Part shown: positions 24,101 through 36,300 of the stretch, piece by piece | How positions within the stretch are numbered: position 1 is the first letter of the stretch | Layout: the number at the start of each line of letters is the position of its first letter | NCBI GenBank assembly: GCA_029844215.1 | Contig: CM056738.1 | Span: 61,967,593-62,031,592 of the forward strand | Origin: Przewalskia tangutica | Lineage: Eukaryota > Streptophyta > Magnoliopsida > Solanales > Solanaceae | Reading direction: 5' to 3' | DNA: 64,000 bases | Notes under the pieces: generated by a model | The model's input: only the letters and a program-made list of their open reading frames with translations | Told to the model about the DNA's origin: nothing | The model's database searches: none | Program-made: the position numbers and the translations under genes

Positions 24101-24449
24101 TAGGATCACCTTTCAGTATTGGGAAGCTCCGTTTCCTTCGAGGCTTATCTTTTGGTATGTGTTCCCTGAGTTGTAGGTTCTTGTACATTCAGGGGTATGG
24201 CGGGGCCCTGTCCCGTCATAGTTGTTGTAAATCTTAGAGGTCTGTAGTACTGTTGTGGGCAGAGTTGTAAAAAGGATTAAACTGTTCGGGTTTGTATGTC
24301 TATATGCAGAAGGCAAATCGCTTTGGTTGCTTACTTATATATCTCTTATTTCATGTTCATGTTTTATTTCCGCTGATTTTCTCTGATGTTGTATCACTAG
24401 GGTGCCCGGGGTAAGGCACCAGTCACGGGCCCGGGTTCGGGTCGTGACA
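21117..24449 (+). mobile_element. E3 3' LTR (family B)
   Basis: It starts TGTTATGCCGTATTTCC and ends TTCGGGTCGTGACA. It is collinear with 15478-18834. It carries dyads at 22583-22614 (both arms GTTATAAC) and 22764-22796, and three units of the ACACCGATGC repeat at 23655-23860. Differences from the 5' LTR are mostly small gaps such as CCCCGT against CCGT. Confidence 0.92.
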
Positions 24450-24454
24450 TTACT
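24450..24454. repeat. E3 target site duplication, right
   Basis: TTACT directly follows the CA end of the E3 3' LTR and matches the left copy exactly. Confidence 0.93.
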
Positions 24455-26423
24455 ACATTTCAAACCAGTCACTATACTAGAAGAAATATGTTTCGGCTTC
24501 TAAATCAAGTGACCCTCATTTAAACTTTAAGCAATTGATGTCTTTAAATCGAATTGCCTTTCTTAGTATCCATTCTTTTATCTAGGCTTACCTTATTCGA
24601 GAAAAACCATTTCTGTAAGCTTCCATAAAGTTATTATAACCAACTTCCCATAAAGCCGTTATACTAACTTTATGCTTTAGAAACCAAGACATCCTTATCC
24701 TCTCATAAAGCCGTCATAACTAACTTCCCATAAAGCCGTTATAACTCTTTATGTTTTAGACCACTTTGCTCTCTGTATAACCAAGAGGCTTGTACTTCAA
24801 TTCAAGTTACACTACTTTCAAATACTTCAAATATCTTAACTTTAGAAAACAAGTTTCTTACTTAGGAATCAGATCTCTTATCTTTAGAATAGTTCAAGAA
24901 TCACTACTTCCCAAATCCAGTATTCTATACTTATTCATGTCAAGAAATTCTTGTCTACCTTATTAGGATAAACCATTCTTATAACTCTTCCTTAAGGACA
25001 CGTGAGTTAATTCTCTAACTCAACCAACTAGACATCCTTAAAACAAGTCAAATATATCAAATGACTTCACTTCATTTAAATCACGACGCTCACCGTACTA
25101 CGCTTATAACTACTCATGCTCAAGAGATAAGAAAGTTTCTACATACCTCTTTTGTTTAATCAACTTGCCAAGTCCAATATACCGTCCGTAGATGTCAACC
25201 TATAATGACCATAATACGTCTATTAGCTTCTAGCTTCAACGTAGTATATTCTAATGAAAAATCCCTTGTTCTACAGAAAAAATTGGACAGCACTTCCTTT
25301 GTTTCTACGTACTTTTCCACCTTTTTCAAGGTCCGAATTCAATAACCAAACGCCGCATTTAAGGCACAACAATTTAGCTAACCCAAAAGGGGATTACACG
25401 CCTTCACATGACGCGTAAAATTCTGCCCCACAATAATACAAAACAATCCAATAATTTCCAAGCCACATTCGGCTATATCATCCCAACAATTATCAATTTC
25501 CCTTCTAATCCAATCTCGTTATTCCAACATGTTATATAAGTCATAACCAATTATATACCCTCCTATTTATAACATGCAACGATTTTTAGCTAACAATGAA
25601 TTGATTACAACATGAGTGGCTAACATGCCCCTTTTCGGTTTTCAACAAGACACCAAGATCCAAATCTTTTTAAACTTTAATATAACAGCCTCAGGCTAAT
25701 TTCTTAACTACTAAAACTTGAAATCTTCAATTACACAAGAAGGTGAAGGTTTTACCTCAAGAAGCCCTCTTTCCGAAAACTTCTTCACTTTAAAATCGCC
25801 CACTCGAACTCTCTACAAGCTTTCCAACATTTTTCCTTCTTGAAGCCTTTCCAAAAATCTTACCGGGGTTCATCAATTTGAGAGAGAGAAGAGGAATTTT
25901 TCTTAGGGGAAACCCTTGCAAATGGCCAAATCTAGAAGGTTTGGCCCTAAAATAAGACCCTCCTTTGGTCAAAAAGATGGGAGGGACACTTGTCACCCTC
26001 CCATAGGCCTTTTATCAAAATATCCCCTGTTTTTCGCCCCTTACCGCGTCAAAAATCCCGCCGCCGGCGCTTCCACTTCTGAGAATTTCCTGCATTCCGG
26101 CGCCGCTGCCTCGTATTCGGCAGCCGCGGCCGCGACGCCGCTGGGAAGCTCGCCCTGCGTCAGCCCACAGAACTTCTAACGCCCGTAACTTCCTACCCCG
26201 ATGTCCAATCGACGAGTGGTTTGTTGCGTTGGAAACTAGACTCAACAACCTTCATACTAGTCTTTTAAAACTCCTCAAAACTCCTAAGGAACTAGGAGAT
26301 ATACCGCTCCAAAGTTGACTGAAAGTCTGCCCACAACCTTTTGCCAACCCAACTTTCCAAATTCAAATCTTATTTTCTTTCATACGTTCTTAACTTAACC
26401 TCTTGAATTTACGGGGTGTAACA
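24455..26423 (-). mobile_element. E6 LTR, copy A, right part (family A)
   Basis: This continues the LTR begun at 13938. It ends GGGGTGTAACA, the reverse complement of TGTTACACCCC. Dyads with ACTTCCCATAAAGCCGTTAT lie at 24634-24664 and 24713-24745. A GC-rich block with GGCGCC-like words is at 26045-26165; copy B has a longer version. A polypurine tract lies to the right, so this LTR is flanked by a primer site on one side and a polypurine tract on the other. Confidence 0.9.
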
Positions 26424-26465
26424 TTCTTCCCCCCTTAGAAACATTCGTCCCCGAATGTTCTTTTG
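26424..26465 (-). promoter_or_regulatory. Polypurine tract and palindrome right of the E6 LTR
   Basis: On the minus strand, AACATTCG (26452-26459 reversed) and CGAATGTT (26440-26447 reversed) form a perfect palindrome with a four-base loop. A run of AAGGGGGGAAGAA follows directly before TGTTACACCCC. This belongs to an element whose inner part lies to the right. Confidence 0.82.
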
Positions 26466-26700
26466 GAGCCAATCTAATATTCCTCCTACTTTATAATTAA
26501 TGGAACTTTATTATGCCACTTATGACCCTAAGATATCGCGCTCGCATACCCATCCATCATTGTCAACCAAGAAAACAGATCCCAAGGGTACACCAACGCT
26601 ATTTACTCCCATTCAAGGCCTAAAACGCTTCTCTTGTCGTACTTTCCACCTACTTCTAGCATACATACATAGTCTCAATATAATCCGTTCATGACACTTA
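26466..26700 (-). other. 3' untranslated part of a deleted minus-strand element
   Basis: This sequence without motifs lies between a gag end and a polypurine tract. It is much shorter than the matching 0.8-1.5 kb in E3 and E5, so most of the internal region is lost. I see no gene in it. Confidence 0.5.
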
Positions 26701-27306
26701 AACATATAACGACTTTATCATGCATACAAGTCTCTACAGGATCAAAATATACGAAATCGCATAGGCGTAAAAGGACCGCATAATCGGGAACCGCTACCAC
26801 GACCTCTGTCGCGGCCTGCCGGTGCATGAACATCCTGCCTAGCCATTGAAGGCGAAGAACCCGCAATCGACCTAATAGATCGGAATCTCCACTGCCACCC
26901 CGGCCTGGATCCGCTTGCCAAATGGCCTGTTGGCGGCATAACAAGTCCGACCTAGTCCGACATTCCCAAAATGAGCTCTACCACAAGAACCACACCGAGG
27001 CAAAGGTGGCCTCTCGCTACTATCCCCGCACATCTGAATGCAGCCGAGCTCGACTCCGCCTCGAATATCCCTGGCGGTCAAACCACCCGCCAGAAGGCCG
27101 AGAAGGAGTACTCTGCGTCGGCTGAGATGTAGTCCTAGCCTGTTGCTGAGGTTGTCCGCCTCGAAAACTATCCTGAAACTCGCCGCCGACCTCTCGGGCC
27201 GGATGAATCTGGCCGCTCTCTCTATCCTCAATCCTCGCATAAGCTCGCATCTCCGCAATATCCATACCGTCAAGAGCCACTGCATACGCAGTAACCATAT
27301 ATCTCA
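26700..27306 (-). pseudogene. Truncated gag-only element: middle and C-terminus of gag
   Basis: The minus strand reads TAYAVALDGMDIAEMRAYARIEDRE (27300-27220 in pieces, like ALQPGMDIARMQAYA of E2). It continues with an Arg/Gln-rich region and LPRCGSCGRAHFGNV near 27000, the first half of a knuckle region. It ends with DPVETCMH near 26745, matching the NPLETCMY end of E3 gag. It therefore belongs to the gag-only group. The primer site and the first half of gag are missing: the mid-gag sequence is joined directly to the LTR end at 27307. Frames are broken. Confidence 0.75.
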
Positions 27307-30300
27307 TCACGACCCAACCTGCCCGTGATTGGTGCCTTACCCCGGGCACCCAAGTAGACATACATCAGTGTAATCAGCGGAACATAAAACACAACATGAA
27401 ACAATGTAAAAGAGACACAGTTTATCTGAAGAAAAGTTGCCTTTCGGCATATATATAAAAACTTAAATCCAACAGTACATCTTTTTACAAACTCGCCACA
27501 ACAAGCATTTCTGCACTTCTAAGAATGATATAATAACAACAATGGCGACAGGGCCGCCATACCTCGAATGTAAGTACCTACAACGACAGTGGGACTATAC
27601 CAAAGATAAGCCTCCAAGAAACGGAGCTTCCCAAAACGCTGAATCGTGATCCTAAGAGCGGGATCAACGATCGTGTACTCTACCGCGCAGATGAACGCAC
27701 TTCCAAGGAGGTCGATAACAGGTACCAAGTATGTGAAACTAAAAATACTGTAAATGAAATCATAGTAGTCTATATAAAGCAGGAGACATGTATGATAACC
27801 AAACTACAGTTCACAATAATATAAGTAGTCATGTCAAGTCAGGGACTCACGCCCTCAAAGTCATCACTCAAATATAACTATGGGTCTCACGCCCAAAACA
27901 TCAATCATGCCCGTGGAATACCTTCCTCACTGCCGGCAGTCTATGATATAAAAGCACCAAGGAATACACATGAACACCAGGTCCCACCTGTGTCATAATA
28001 AAGCCGTACGGGGTAAGTACGAAGGCATAGCCGACTACTAACACTCACGGTACCAACGAGGTAATAAATCAGATCACGAGATCCGTCTGCAGACCGCCAC
28101 ATGATCGGCCGCCACCCGCCCGCAGTATCAAATGTGCGCGTCTAGTCCTGGAACTTCCCGCAGCTCCGCATGGGCCACTCACATAGGCCCGCATGAGGTA
28201 TTCCCCGCATCGAGGGTAGCTACTCCCCGGCATCGTCCTGGACTCGCAGTCCGCATGGCCACATAGACCGCATGACCACAAAGGTCGCACACTAACCTGG
28301 AACTCTCGTAGCTCCGCATAGGTCCCCTGGACCCGCATGAGGTATTCTCGAATCATGGTCCTAGACACTCGAGTCTACCCCAGACGGAGGCGCCTTAACC
28401 CCGGAATCATGTCAAGAGCGAGTGATATAATACTAACATAATAGCTTATCGTTAAACAACATAAGCACAACAAGGGAAACCCCTTTACACAAACATCACA
28501 AGATACTAACACACGTAGCATCCTAACATGTTTACTTATCAAATCAACAAGAAAGTATTACAAGGCTATAACAACCCAACACAATAAAGTTATTCACACA
28601 AGGTACTTTCTACTTTATGTTAACAAGTTCGGGTTTCTATCCCCAAAGTACTTCATACATTAACTTTTTAAAAGATCCGTTTCTTTCACAAAAGTCACAC
28701 AATACCCGTAGTATAAAAATAGAGTGACTATCTTTTTAAGTAAACCAAAATACTTCCCTTTGTAAAATCAAGTAACAACATTCTTTTCCATACGTTCAAG
28801 TTTGCCTAATTTCAAATACTCAAGTTTCTCATTTTCGAAAGGTTTCGTAGTTCATAGTCTTAATCACTTAAGAATATAATTCTCTTTTAAACAATTTGAG
28901 AAACATATGCCTTATATATGAGTAGGTTATTCTTGTTCATAATCAATCTTATTAAAGCAGCCATGATCTAGGAAATGTAATATCATTTTGTCTCATCTTA
29001 GCTTCTATGCAGATGGAGGTTTCTACTGTTTTAATAATACTTAATTAGTCAATACATTTCCCTTTATTAACGCTGCAGTGGTTCGTTCGATACTTATTCT
29101 GATTTCCGAAATCAAGAAACATTATTCCTTTTAAAACCAAGTACTCATTACTCACGAATGAGGTTTCACACTTTTTAATAAAATTCATATTAATTTAATT
29201 AAGTCAAGTCTCTTATCTTTTAAGATCAAGTCTCTTAACTTCTAAAATCAATAAACCATTCTTTTTATCTCTCTTAAGTCGTTATACCTAACTTCCCATA
29301 AAGCTAGTATAACTCTTAAGCTTTTAAAACTTTTAAAACCAAGTGTTACTCTTCTTTCAAAAAGGTTTCTTAACTCTTTGAAATACTTCGATTCTTATTA
29401 TTTAGACTCAAGTCAAAAGACATCGCAAAGAAACCACGCTCGCTTAACACACGACGCCTACCGTACTATATATATTCTTTTAAAATATCATGCTCAAGAG
29501 GATAGGAAGAATCACATACCTCGCGACGATTTATCGACTATTAGCAAATAGCTCCAAAGATCGTAATCCGCTAGCCTTTTCCACCCTTCGAGTAGAATAC
29601 GCCACTCGCAAAGATTTCAACCTATAACGGTTATACAAGTCTATCAATGTCTAGACTACTCGGTAGAATAAATCTAGATACAAGATTCTACGGAAAATTG
29701 GGCAAAGACTTCCTACCACAAACTTCACAAGTCTCATCAGAATACAAATTCTATGTAAGTACATTTCAATTCTCTTCTTATATACCTCAGATATAACTTA
29801 TACTTAATTCTTATACTTCAACAAAGATGTAAACTCTAATTACAAAAGGGACAAGATATTTACCTCGATAAGCCCAAAATTATCCAAGATTAAATGTCGA
29901 TCCCGAGCAACGCTTAGCTCCTACTGGCGCCCAACCCGCCTCCAACAACCCTTAGAAGTTCTACGCAACTTCTACTTAACACTTCAACCGACTATGAAGG
30001 TTTTCCTTAGGGTTTCGTTTTGTGATCAAGGGAATATAAGGTAGTATTTCTGGCTCTACATATGAGGTAACTTTGGAATACTACAAGGTATAAGGCTAAG
30101 GTATTTTGGAATAGTAACAATACTTAGAGAATACTTTTCTACTGGGGGTGTTTTACGAGAACAACTCTCAAGAGGGGGTATCTCTACCAACACCACTGGG
30201 AGTGGGTACCTCTCGGCCATGGCCTCTCAAAGGGGAGGGGAGCTCTTGGACGAGCAACAAAGGAGGAGGATTTCAAGACTTAGAAAACATTTGTGGATGA

Positions 30301-30714
30301 AGAAGTCTTCAACAAGGGGTATTTATAGGAGATCAATGGCCAAGATCAAGCCAAGTGGGGCAAGTGGAGGGTCAAGATTTGCCCAAGTGCACCCTAACCC
30401 TACTCCACAAATCCTCACAAACATTGACCCAAGTTTTAGGCCACAAAAATGGGAGGAAAACGCAACCAATCGCCTTCGATCGCCACTGAGGTGACAAGTG
30501 TCGCCTCTCGTTGGTCCAAAATATTTCATCTCTCGGAAAAATCCGCAAAAATATAAATGACATAGCCGTAATTTTCCTCCGCAAGTTTTGTAAAACGTTT
30601 CAAAAAAACGATTCTTTTCGTAGTCAGAACAAAATTTTCGTCCCTAATGCCAACTTAAGACTTAAACTTCAGACGACACCCTCACGCATACGCTCCGGAA
30701 ATACGGGTATAACA
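27307..30714 (-). mobile_element. E5 3' LTR (family B)
   Basis: In the plus direction it begins TCACGACCCAACC; the terminal TG is replaced by CA at the join to gag. It ends CGGGTATAACA. It has the dyad at 29281-29313, an inverted TATA box at 30321 and a repeat field at 28080-28390 (GCATGAGGTATTC and GCATGGCCACATAG units). Confidence 0.9.
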
Positions 30715-30746
30715 TTCTCCTCCTTAGAAACATTCGTCCGAATGTT
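30715..30746 (-). promoter_or_regulatory. E5 polypurine tract and palindrome
   Basis: AACATTCG at 30729-30736 and CGAATGTT at 30739-30746 form a perfect palindrome with a two-base loop. On the minus strand it is followed by a purine run ending at the LTR start. Confidence 0.82.
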
Positions 30747-32285
30747 CCTTCTAAGCCTCAAACATACATGCGCCAAAGATAGTCTTCACCGCTATACTTA
30801 CTTAAAACAATCACGCCACACCGCCATATAATAACACATGCGCAAATACTTAATCCAAATCCACGAGAATCACCTCCATTATTACACAAGCTCCCACCCG
30901 AGGTCTAAAATATACTCCTTCGCACCTTCACGTTATAAAAGAAATGATCACATCTATGTTCTTAATACATGCTCGCTTCTTCCCTAACTCGTCGTATTCT
31001 CGCCAGACACTCAAATCTTTCTCATAACTTACCACATTCTGCCATCGCTTCGCTTTCCAAAATCTCCGGTTACTACCTCCAACTAGGTCATCATTATGGG
31101 AAAACTTTGGATGGATCTCCGATACCTTCCGAATATAACAACATGAAAGACCTGACGCATCGCTTCTCACGCCGGATGGCAATGCCAACTTATAGCAACC
31201 CGCCTATCCTACTACCAATCAAAATGCCCAAAAGTACTTTGGGTTAAATTTTCCTCGCTTTCTAAGACTGTCACACCTCTCCCGGTGGTACCTTCAAGAA
31301 AACCCACCACCGAACTCTAAGTGTCGACGTTGATTATCCGCATGACTTCGCTGACTCGTGGCCGCTAATAACCTCTTCCGGATAAGCTTCACCCTATCCA
31401 TATTCTCGAAACAAGTATGAACCAACTATCCGAACCTTGCCAACATCGAACCAATCGATCGCAAGAACTTACACTTCCGCCCTACAAGGCGCCATAAGGC
31501 GATATCCGAATCTGAAATGGTAGCTATACAACACTCCTCAACAGAGGCAACAATCCTCACGCCTACCCTGAAGTCCAAACACCGCCCGAGGCGAACGCGA
31601 GCATCGAGACTCACCGAAGTTCCTAACCCTGCCTGGTAAAACTTTCAGAAAAAGAAATAGCCGTAACCTGGGCTCCACTGCCTGTAATAAGGTGAAAGTA
31701 GGCACCTCGTGCAACCTTACAACCTTCCTGATATAACATCTCGCATAACCCTCTGCCGAGTACACGGTCCTGACTGAAAGACAAGAGGGTCGACCATCGG
31801 CCCGACCATCGGTCGAACGCATCCACGAACTCGCACGATGGTTAACTAAACTGGGCCTAACACCCTCGTGACTACCACCGGCGGAACCACCTCGAACTGA
31901 CCCCACCACAATACAGGCCGCGGGTTGACCCGCGATCGGTCCGCAACCCGACCCGCTATCACGCAAAAACTCTTGTTCCCCGATCCGGAACAATCTCACT
32001 AATCAAGTTACGAAAACCTAGTGGTCTTCTTAGCTCAACTACCCTCTTTCATACCACACTACTCGTGACTTATCACAAAACATATCTCACGTGTACTATG
32101 CACTCCGATAAAGGTCAATATAAAATAAATCTTTTACTCGAGATGGCCTTACCTCTAAGGTCTCCACGTATAAAACTCTAAGGCTCACACTTTTCCTTAT
32201 CCCCAATCTTACCCTTTTAACTAACCATGATTTCTAATCACACTTTGCACAAATGCTATCAGAACATAACACTTAAGATATACTC
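30747..32285 (-). other. E5 post-gag region, no pol
   Basis: These 1.54 kb lie between gag and the polypurine tract. At 31990-31840 the minus strand reads GPIAGQPAACIVVG, then RPSLVNHRASS, matching E3 (GAIAGQPAACFEVG, then GPSLDDHRMSS). Near 31080 a NRRFWKAKRWQN reading parallels the E3 FWNRSM block. The stretch 31260-31540 has no E3 counterpart. I find no protease, RT or integrase motif. Confidence 0.6.
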
Positions 32286-33148
32286 ATCTTACATACTAAT
32301 CTCTGTAGGGTTAAAGATATACATGTATCTACTACTTCACTTCCCTTTGTCGCTCTAATCAATCCCGCCCCGTAGGCGATACAGCAGTGAAGGTGATTAA
32401 CTAGTCACCGATCCCGGCGTCGAGTCTCTACGTCCGCGCGCCACCTCTAGTCGGACAATTTCGCAAAATGGCCTCGCCGCCGCAAACATAACAAGCAACA
32501 ACAAAAACGCAGATCCCCGGCGACGCTCGCCACACCGTGGAATACCGAGGAAAATCAATCCTACCGGGCCGGAACCTACGTGGTTCTCGCGAACTAGCAG
32601 CCCCGAGCTCACCAACTCCTACATACCCCGAACGCCCCAAGTTCAGAGGACCACTGCACCGGGCGAGGTGCGATTCAGATCACTGGCCGAGGCGATTTGC
32701 CTCGAAAGTTACCAAAGGACCCCGCTGCTCGCCTCTTTGTTGATCCTTGATTAACTGCCGTTTCTACTTTTTCAACTCGCGCGATAAGCCCGCACGCAGT
32801 GCCATGCTCAAGCTCGATCAAGAGCTACTCTTGCACAACCTCTCTCGGATAGTCATCAAGACCCGTGATAAATCGTTATATAATATACTCGTAGATACAT
32901 CCTTAGCTAGTAATGTGGTCGCCTTTGCAATCTATACTTTCGCATCGGGTCGTGGAATCAAGGTTCAACTATCATGGCCGCAGCAGAATCGACGCCATTG
33001 CGGTTAAACTCGGGGTCCGACGAGCGTAATCCCCCGAATAAAGCACCACCTCAGGTGATGATTTGGCACGTGCCCTAGTAATCCTTCAGTGCTCTACTCG
33101 CAGCCTCCTACGCTTTGCCCTTCTGGGCGGTTACCTTACGCGAGGCAT
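32286..33148 (-). pseudogene. E5 gag with damaged knuckle
   Basis: The minus-strand start at 33148 reads MPRVR, then a stop; this is the MPPRKAT start with a missing base. Few stretches of the main domain are readable. The knuckle near 32510-32450 reads CYVCGGEAILRNCPTRGG. Against E3 (CYFCGQQGHFAKNC) the DNA lacks bases exactly where E3 has CAGCAG, which removes the His from the frame. The end near 32285 matches the E3 gag end (FNPTE against LNPLE). The gene is shorter than that of E3, about 860 against 1,290 bp, so there is also a real internal deletion. Confidence 0.72.
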
Positions 33149-33334
33149 AACGGTAAGGAAAGTAATACGTTAGAGGGTCCAACTTATAACACGCCTCTAA
33201 GCACGATCTTCGAGTGAGAGGAATGGAAACCAATCCTAAATATCCTATAGCCTCCGATTATTGGTGTGGTGCACAACACACCGATAATCAAGACTTACTA
33301 GATACGGTTTGTAGACACTTTCCGAGGATTAATC

Positions 33335-33345
33335 GCTCGATACCA
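33335..33345 (-). promoter_or_regulatory. E5 primer binding site, one base short
   Basis: On the minus strand it reads TGGTATCGAGC, with the same single-base loss as E3 and E8, four bases from the LTR end. Confidence 0.85.
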
Positions 33346-33349
33346 CTTT

Positions 33350-36300
33350 TGTCACGACCCAAACCCGGTGGATCGTGCCTTACCCCGCACCCAAGTAGAC
33401 ATACATCGTTGTAATCACGAACATAAAACACAACATGAAACAATGTAAAAGAGACACGCTTATCTCAAGAAAAGTTGTCTTTCGGCATATATATAAAAAC
33501 TTAACCAACAAGCTACATCCTTTTTACAAACTCGCCACAACAAAGATTACTGCACTCTAATAATGATATAACAACAATGGCGGGACAGGGCCCCGCCATA
33601 CCCCTGAATGTAAGCACCTGCAACAGCAGGGGACTATACCAAAGATAAGCTCCAAGAAACGGAGCTTCCCAAAACGCTGAATCGTGATCCTAAGAGCGGA
33701 TCAACGATCGTGTACTCTACCGCAGATTTAACGCAGCCCAAGGCGAGGTCGATAACAGTACCAAGTATGTGAAACTAAAAATATCAGAAATGAAATCATA
33801 GTAGTCTATATAAAGCGGGAGACATGTATGATAACCAAACTACGCTCACAATAATATAAGCAAATATGTCAAGTCGTGACTCACGCCTCAAAGTCATCAC
33901 TCAAATATAACTATGGGTCTCACGCCCACAACATCAATCATGCCCGTGGAATACCTTCCTCACCGCCAGCCTATGATATAAAAGCACCAAGGAATACACA
34001 TAAACACCGTGTCCCACTGTCATAATAAAGCCGCACGGTAAGTACGAAGGCATAGCCGACTACTAACACCTACTGCATCAACGAGGTCATAAATCAGATC
34101 ACGAGATTCGTCTAGACCGCCACATGATCGGCCGCCACTCGCCCGCAAAGATCAAATGCGCGCCTAGTCCTCGAACATCCCGCAGCCCGCATAGGCCACT
34201 CACATAGGCCCGCATGAGGTATTCCCGCATCGAGGGTAGCTACCCTAAGATCGCCCCGACTCGCATCCGCATGGCCACATAGACCGCATGACCACAAAGG
34301 TCGACACTAACTCGAACTCTCGTAGCTCGCATAGGTCCCCGACCCGCATGAGGTATTCTCGAATCACGGTCCTGCATCACCGAGTCTACCCCGATCGGAA
34401 GGCGCTTAACCCCTAATCATGTCAAGAGGTGAGTGATATAATACTAACATAATAGCTTATCGTTAAAAACATAAGCACAACAAGTGGAAACCCTTTACAC
34501 AAACATCACAATATACTAACACACGTAGCATCCTAACATGTTTACTTATCAAATCAACAAGAAAGTATTACAAGGCTATCACAACCCAACACAATCAAGT
34601 TATTCACACAAGGTACTTTCTACTTTATGTTAACAAGTTCGAGTTTTTATCCCCAAAGTACTTCATACATTAACTTTTTAAAAGATCCGCTTTTTCACAA
34701 AAGTCACACAATACCCGTAGTATAAAAATAGAGTGACTATCTTTTTAAGTAAACCAAAATACTTCCCTTTGTAAAATCAAGTAACAACATTCTTTTCCAA
34801 ACGTTCAAGTTTGCCTAATTTCAAATACTCAAGTTTCTCATTTTCGAAAGGTTTCGTAGTTCATAGTCTTAATCACTTAAGAATATAATTCTCTTTTAAA
34901 CAATTTGAGAAACATATGCCTTATATATGAGTAGGTTATTCTTGTTCATAATCAATCTTATTAAAGCAGCCATGATCTAGGAAATGTAATATCATTTTGT
35001 CTCATCTTAGCTTCAATGCAGATGGAGGTTTCTACTGGTTTTAATAATACTTAATTAGTCAATACATTTCCCTTTATTAACGCTGCAGTGGTTCGCTCGA
35101 TACTTATTACGATTCAAATCAAGAAACATTATTCCTTTTAAAAACTAAGTACTCATTACTCACGAAGGAGGTTTCACACTTTTTAACAAAATTCATATTA
35201 ATTTAATTAAGTCAAGTCTCTTATCTTTTAAGATCAAGTCTCTTAACTTCTAAAATCAATAAACCATTCTTTTATCTCTCTTAAGTCGTTATACCTAACT
35301 TTCCATAAAGCTGGTATAACTCTTAAGCTTTTAAAACTTTTAAAACCAAGTGTTACTCTTCTTTCAAAAAGGTTTTTTAACTCTTTTGAAATACTTCAGA
35401 TTCTTATTATTTAGACTCAAGTCAAAAGACATCGCAAAGAAACCACGCTCGCTTAACACACGACGCTCACCGCACTATATATATTCTTTTAAAATATCAT
35501 GCTCAAGAGGATAGGAAGAATCACATACCTCGCGACGATTTATCGACTATTAGCAAATAGCTCCAAAGCATCAGAATCCCGCTTAGCCTTTTCCACCCTT
35601 CGAGTAGAATACGCCACTCGCAGATTTCAACCTATAACGGTTATACAAGTCTATCAATGTCTAGACTACTCGGAGAATAAATCTAGATACAAGATTCTAC
35701 GGAAAATCACAAAGACTTCCCACCACAAACTTCACAAGTCTCATCAGAATACAATTCTATGTAAGTACATTTCAATTCTCTTCTTATATACCTTCCTTGT
35801 ATATAACTTATACTTAATTCTTATACTTCAACAAGATGTAAACTCTAATTACAAAAGGGACAAGATATTTACCTCGATAAGCCCAAAATTATCCAAGATT
35901 AAATGTCGATCCCGAGCAACGCTTAGCTCCTACTCGGGCGCTTAACCCGCTCCAACAACCCTTAGAAGTTCTACGCAACTTCTACTTAACACTTCAACCG
36001 ACTATGAAGGTTTTCCTTAGGGTTTCGTTTTGGATGAAGGGAATATAAGGTAGTATTTCCTGCTCTACATATAGAGGTAACTTTGGAATACTACAAGGTA
36101 TAAGGCTAAGGTATTTTGGAATAGTAACAATACTTAGAGAATACTTTTCTACCATGGGGGTGTTTTACGAGAACAACTCTCAAGAGTGGGTATCTCTACC
36201 AACACCACTAGAGGGGGTACCTCTCGCCAAGGCCTCTCAAAGTGGGAGAGGAGCTCTTGGACGAGAGCAACAAGAAGGGAGGATTTCAAGACTTAGAAAA

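Larger units (their letters stand above)
15478..24449 (+). mobile_element. E3: complete gag-only LTR retrotransposon
   Basis: This 8,972-bp element has two LTRs (3,357 and 3,333 bp), a primer site, one gag, a polypurine tract and flanking TTACT duplications. The internal region is only 2,282 bp. No protease, RT, RNase H or integrase motif is seen in any frame. It therefore resembles the non-autonomous plant class with terminal repeats and a gag gene (TR-GAG). E3 needs pol from another element to move. Its LTRs are alike apart from short gaps, many at CAG/CTG sites, and the target duplication is perfect, so the insertion is recent. E5 is a second, inverted member of the same general type. Confidence 0.88.

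Noticed and set aside
30928..31247. Possible new protein of about 86-92 codons in the E5 post-gag region
   Set aside because: The two strands both give open frames and E3 keeps only part of the sequence, so coding is not supported; the conserved block is reported as DNA.
35499..35945. 148-codon open frame inside the E5 5' LTR
   Set aside because: It lies wholly in LTR sequence, has no protein-like motif, and the same region in the partner LTR does not keep the frame.
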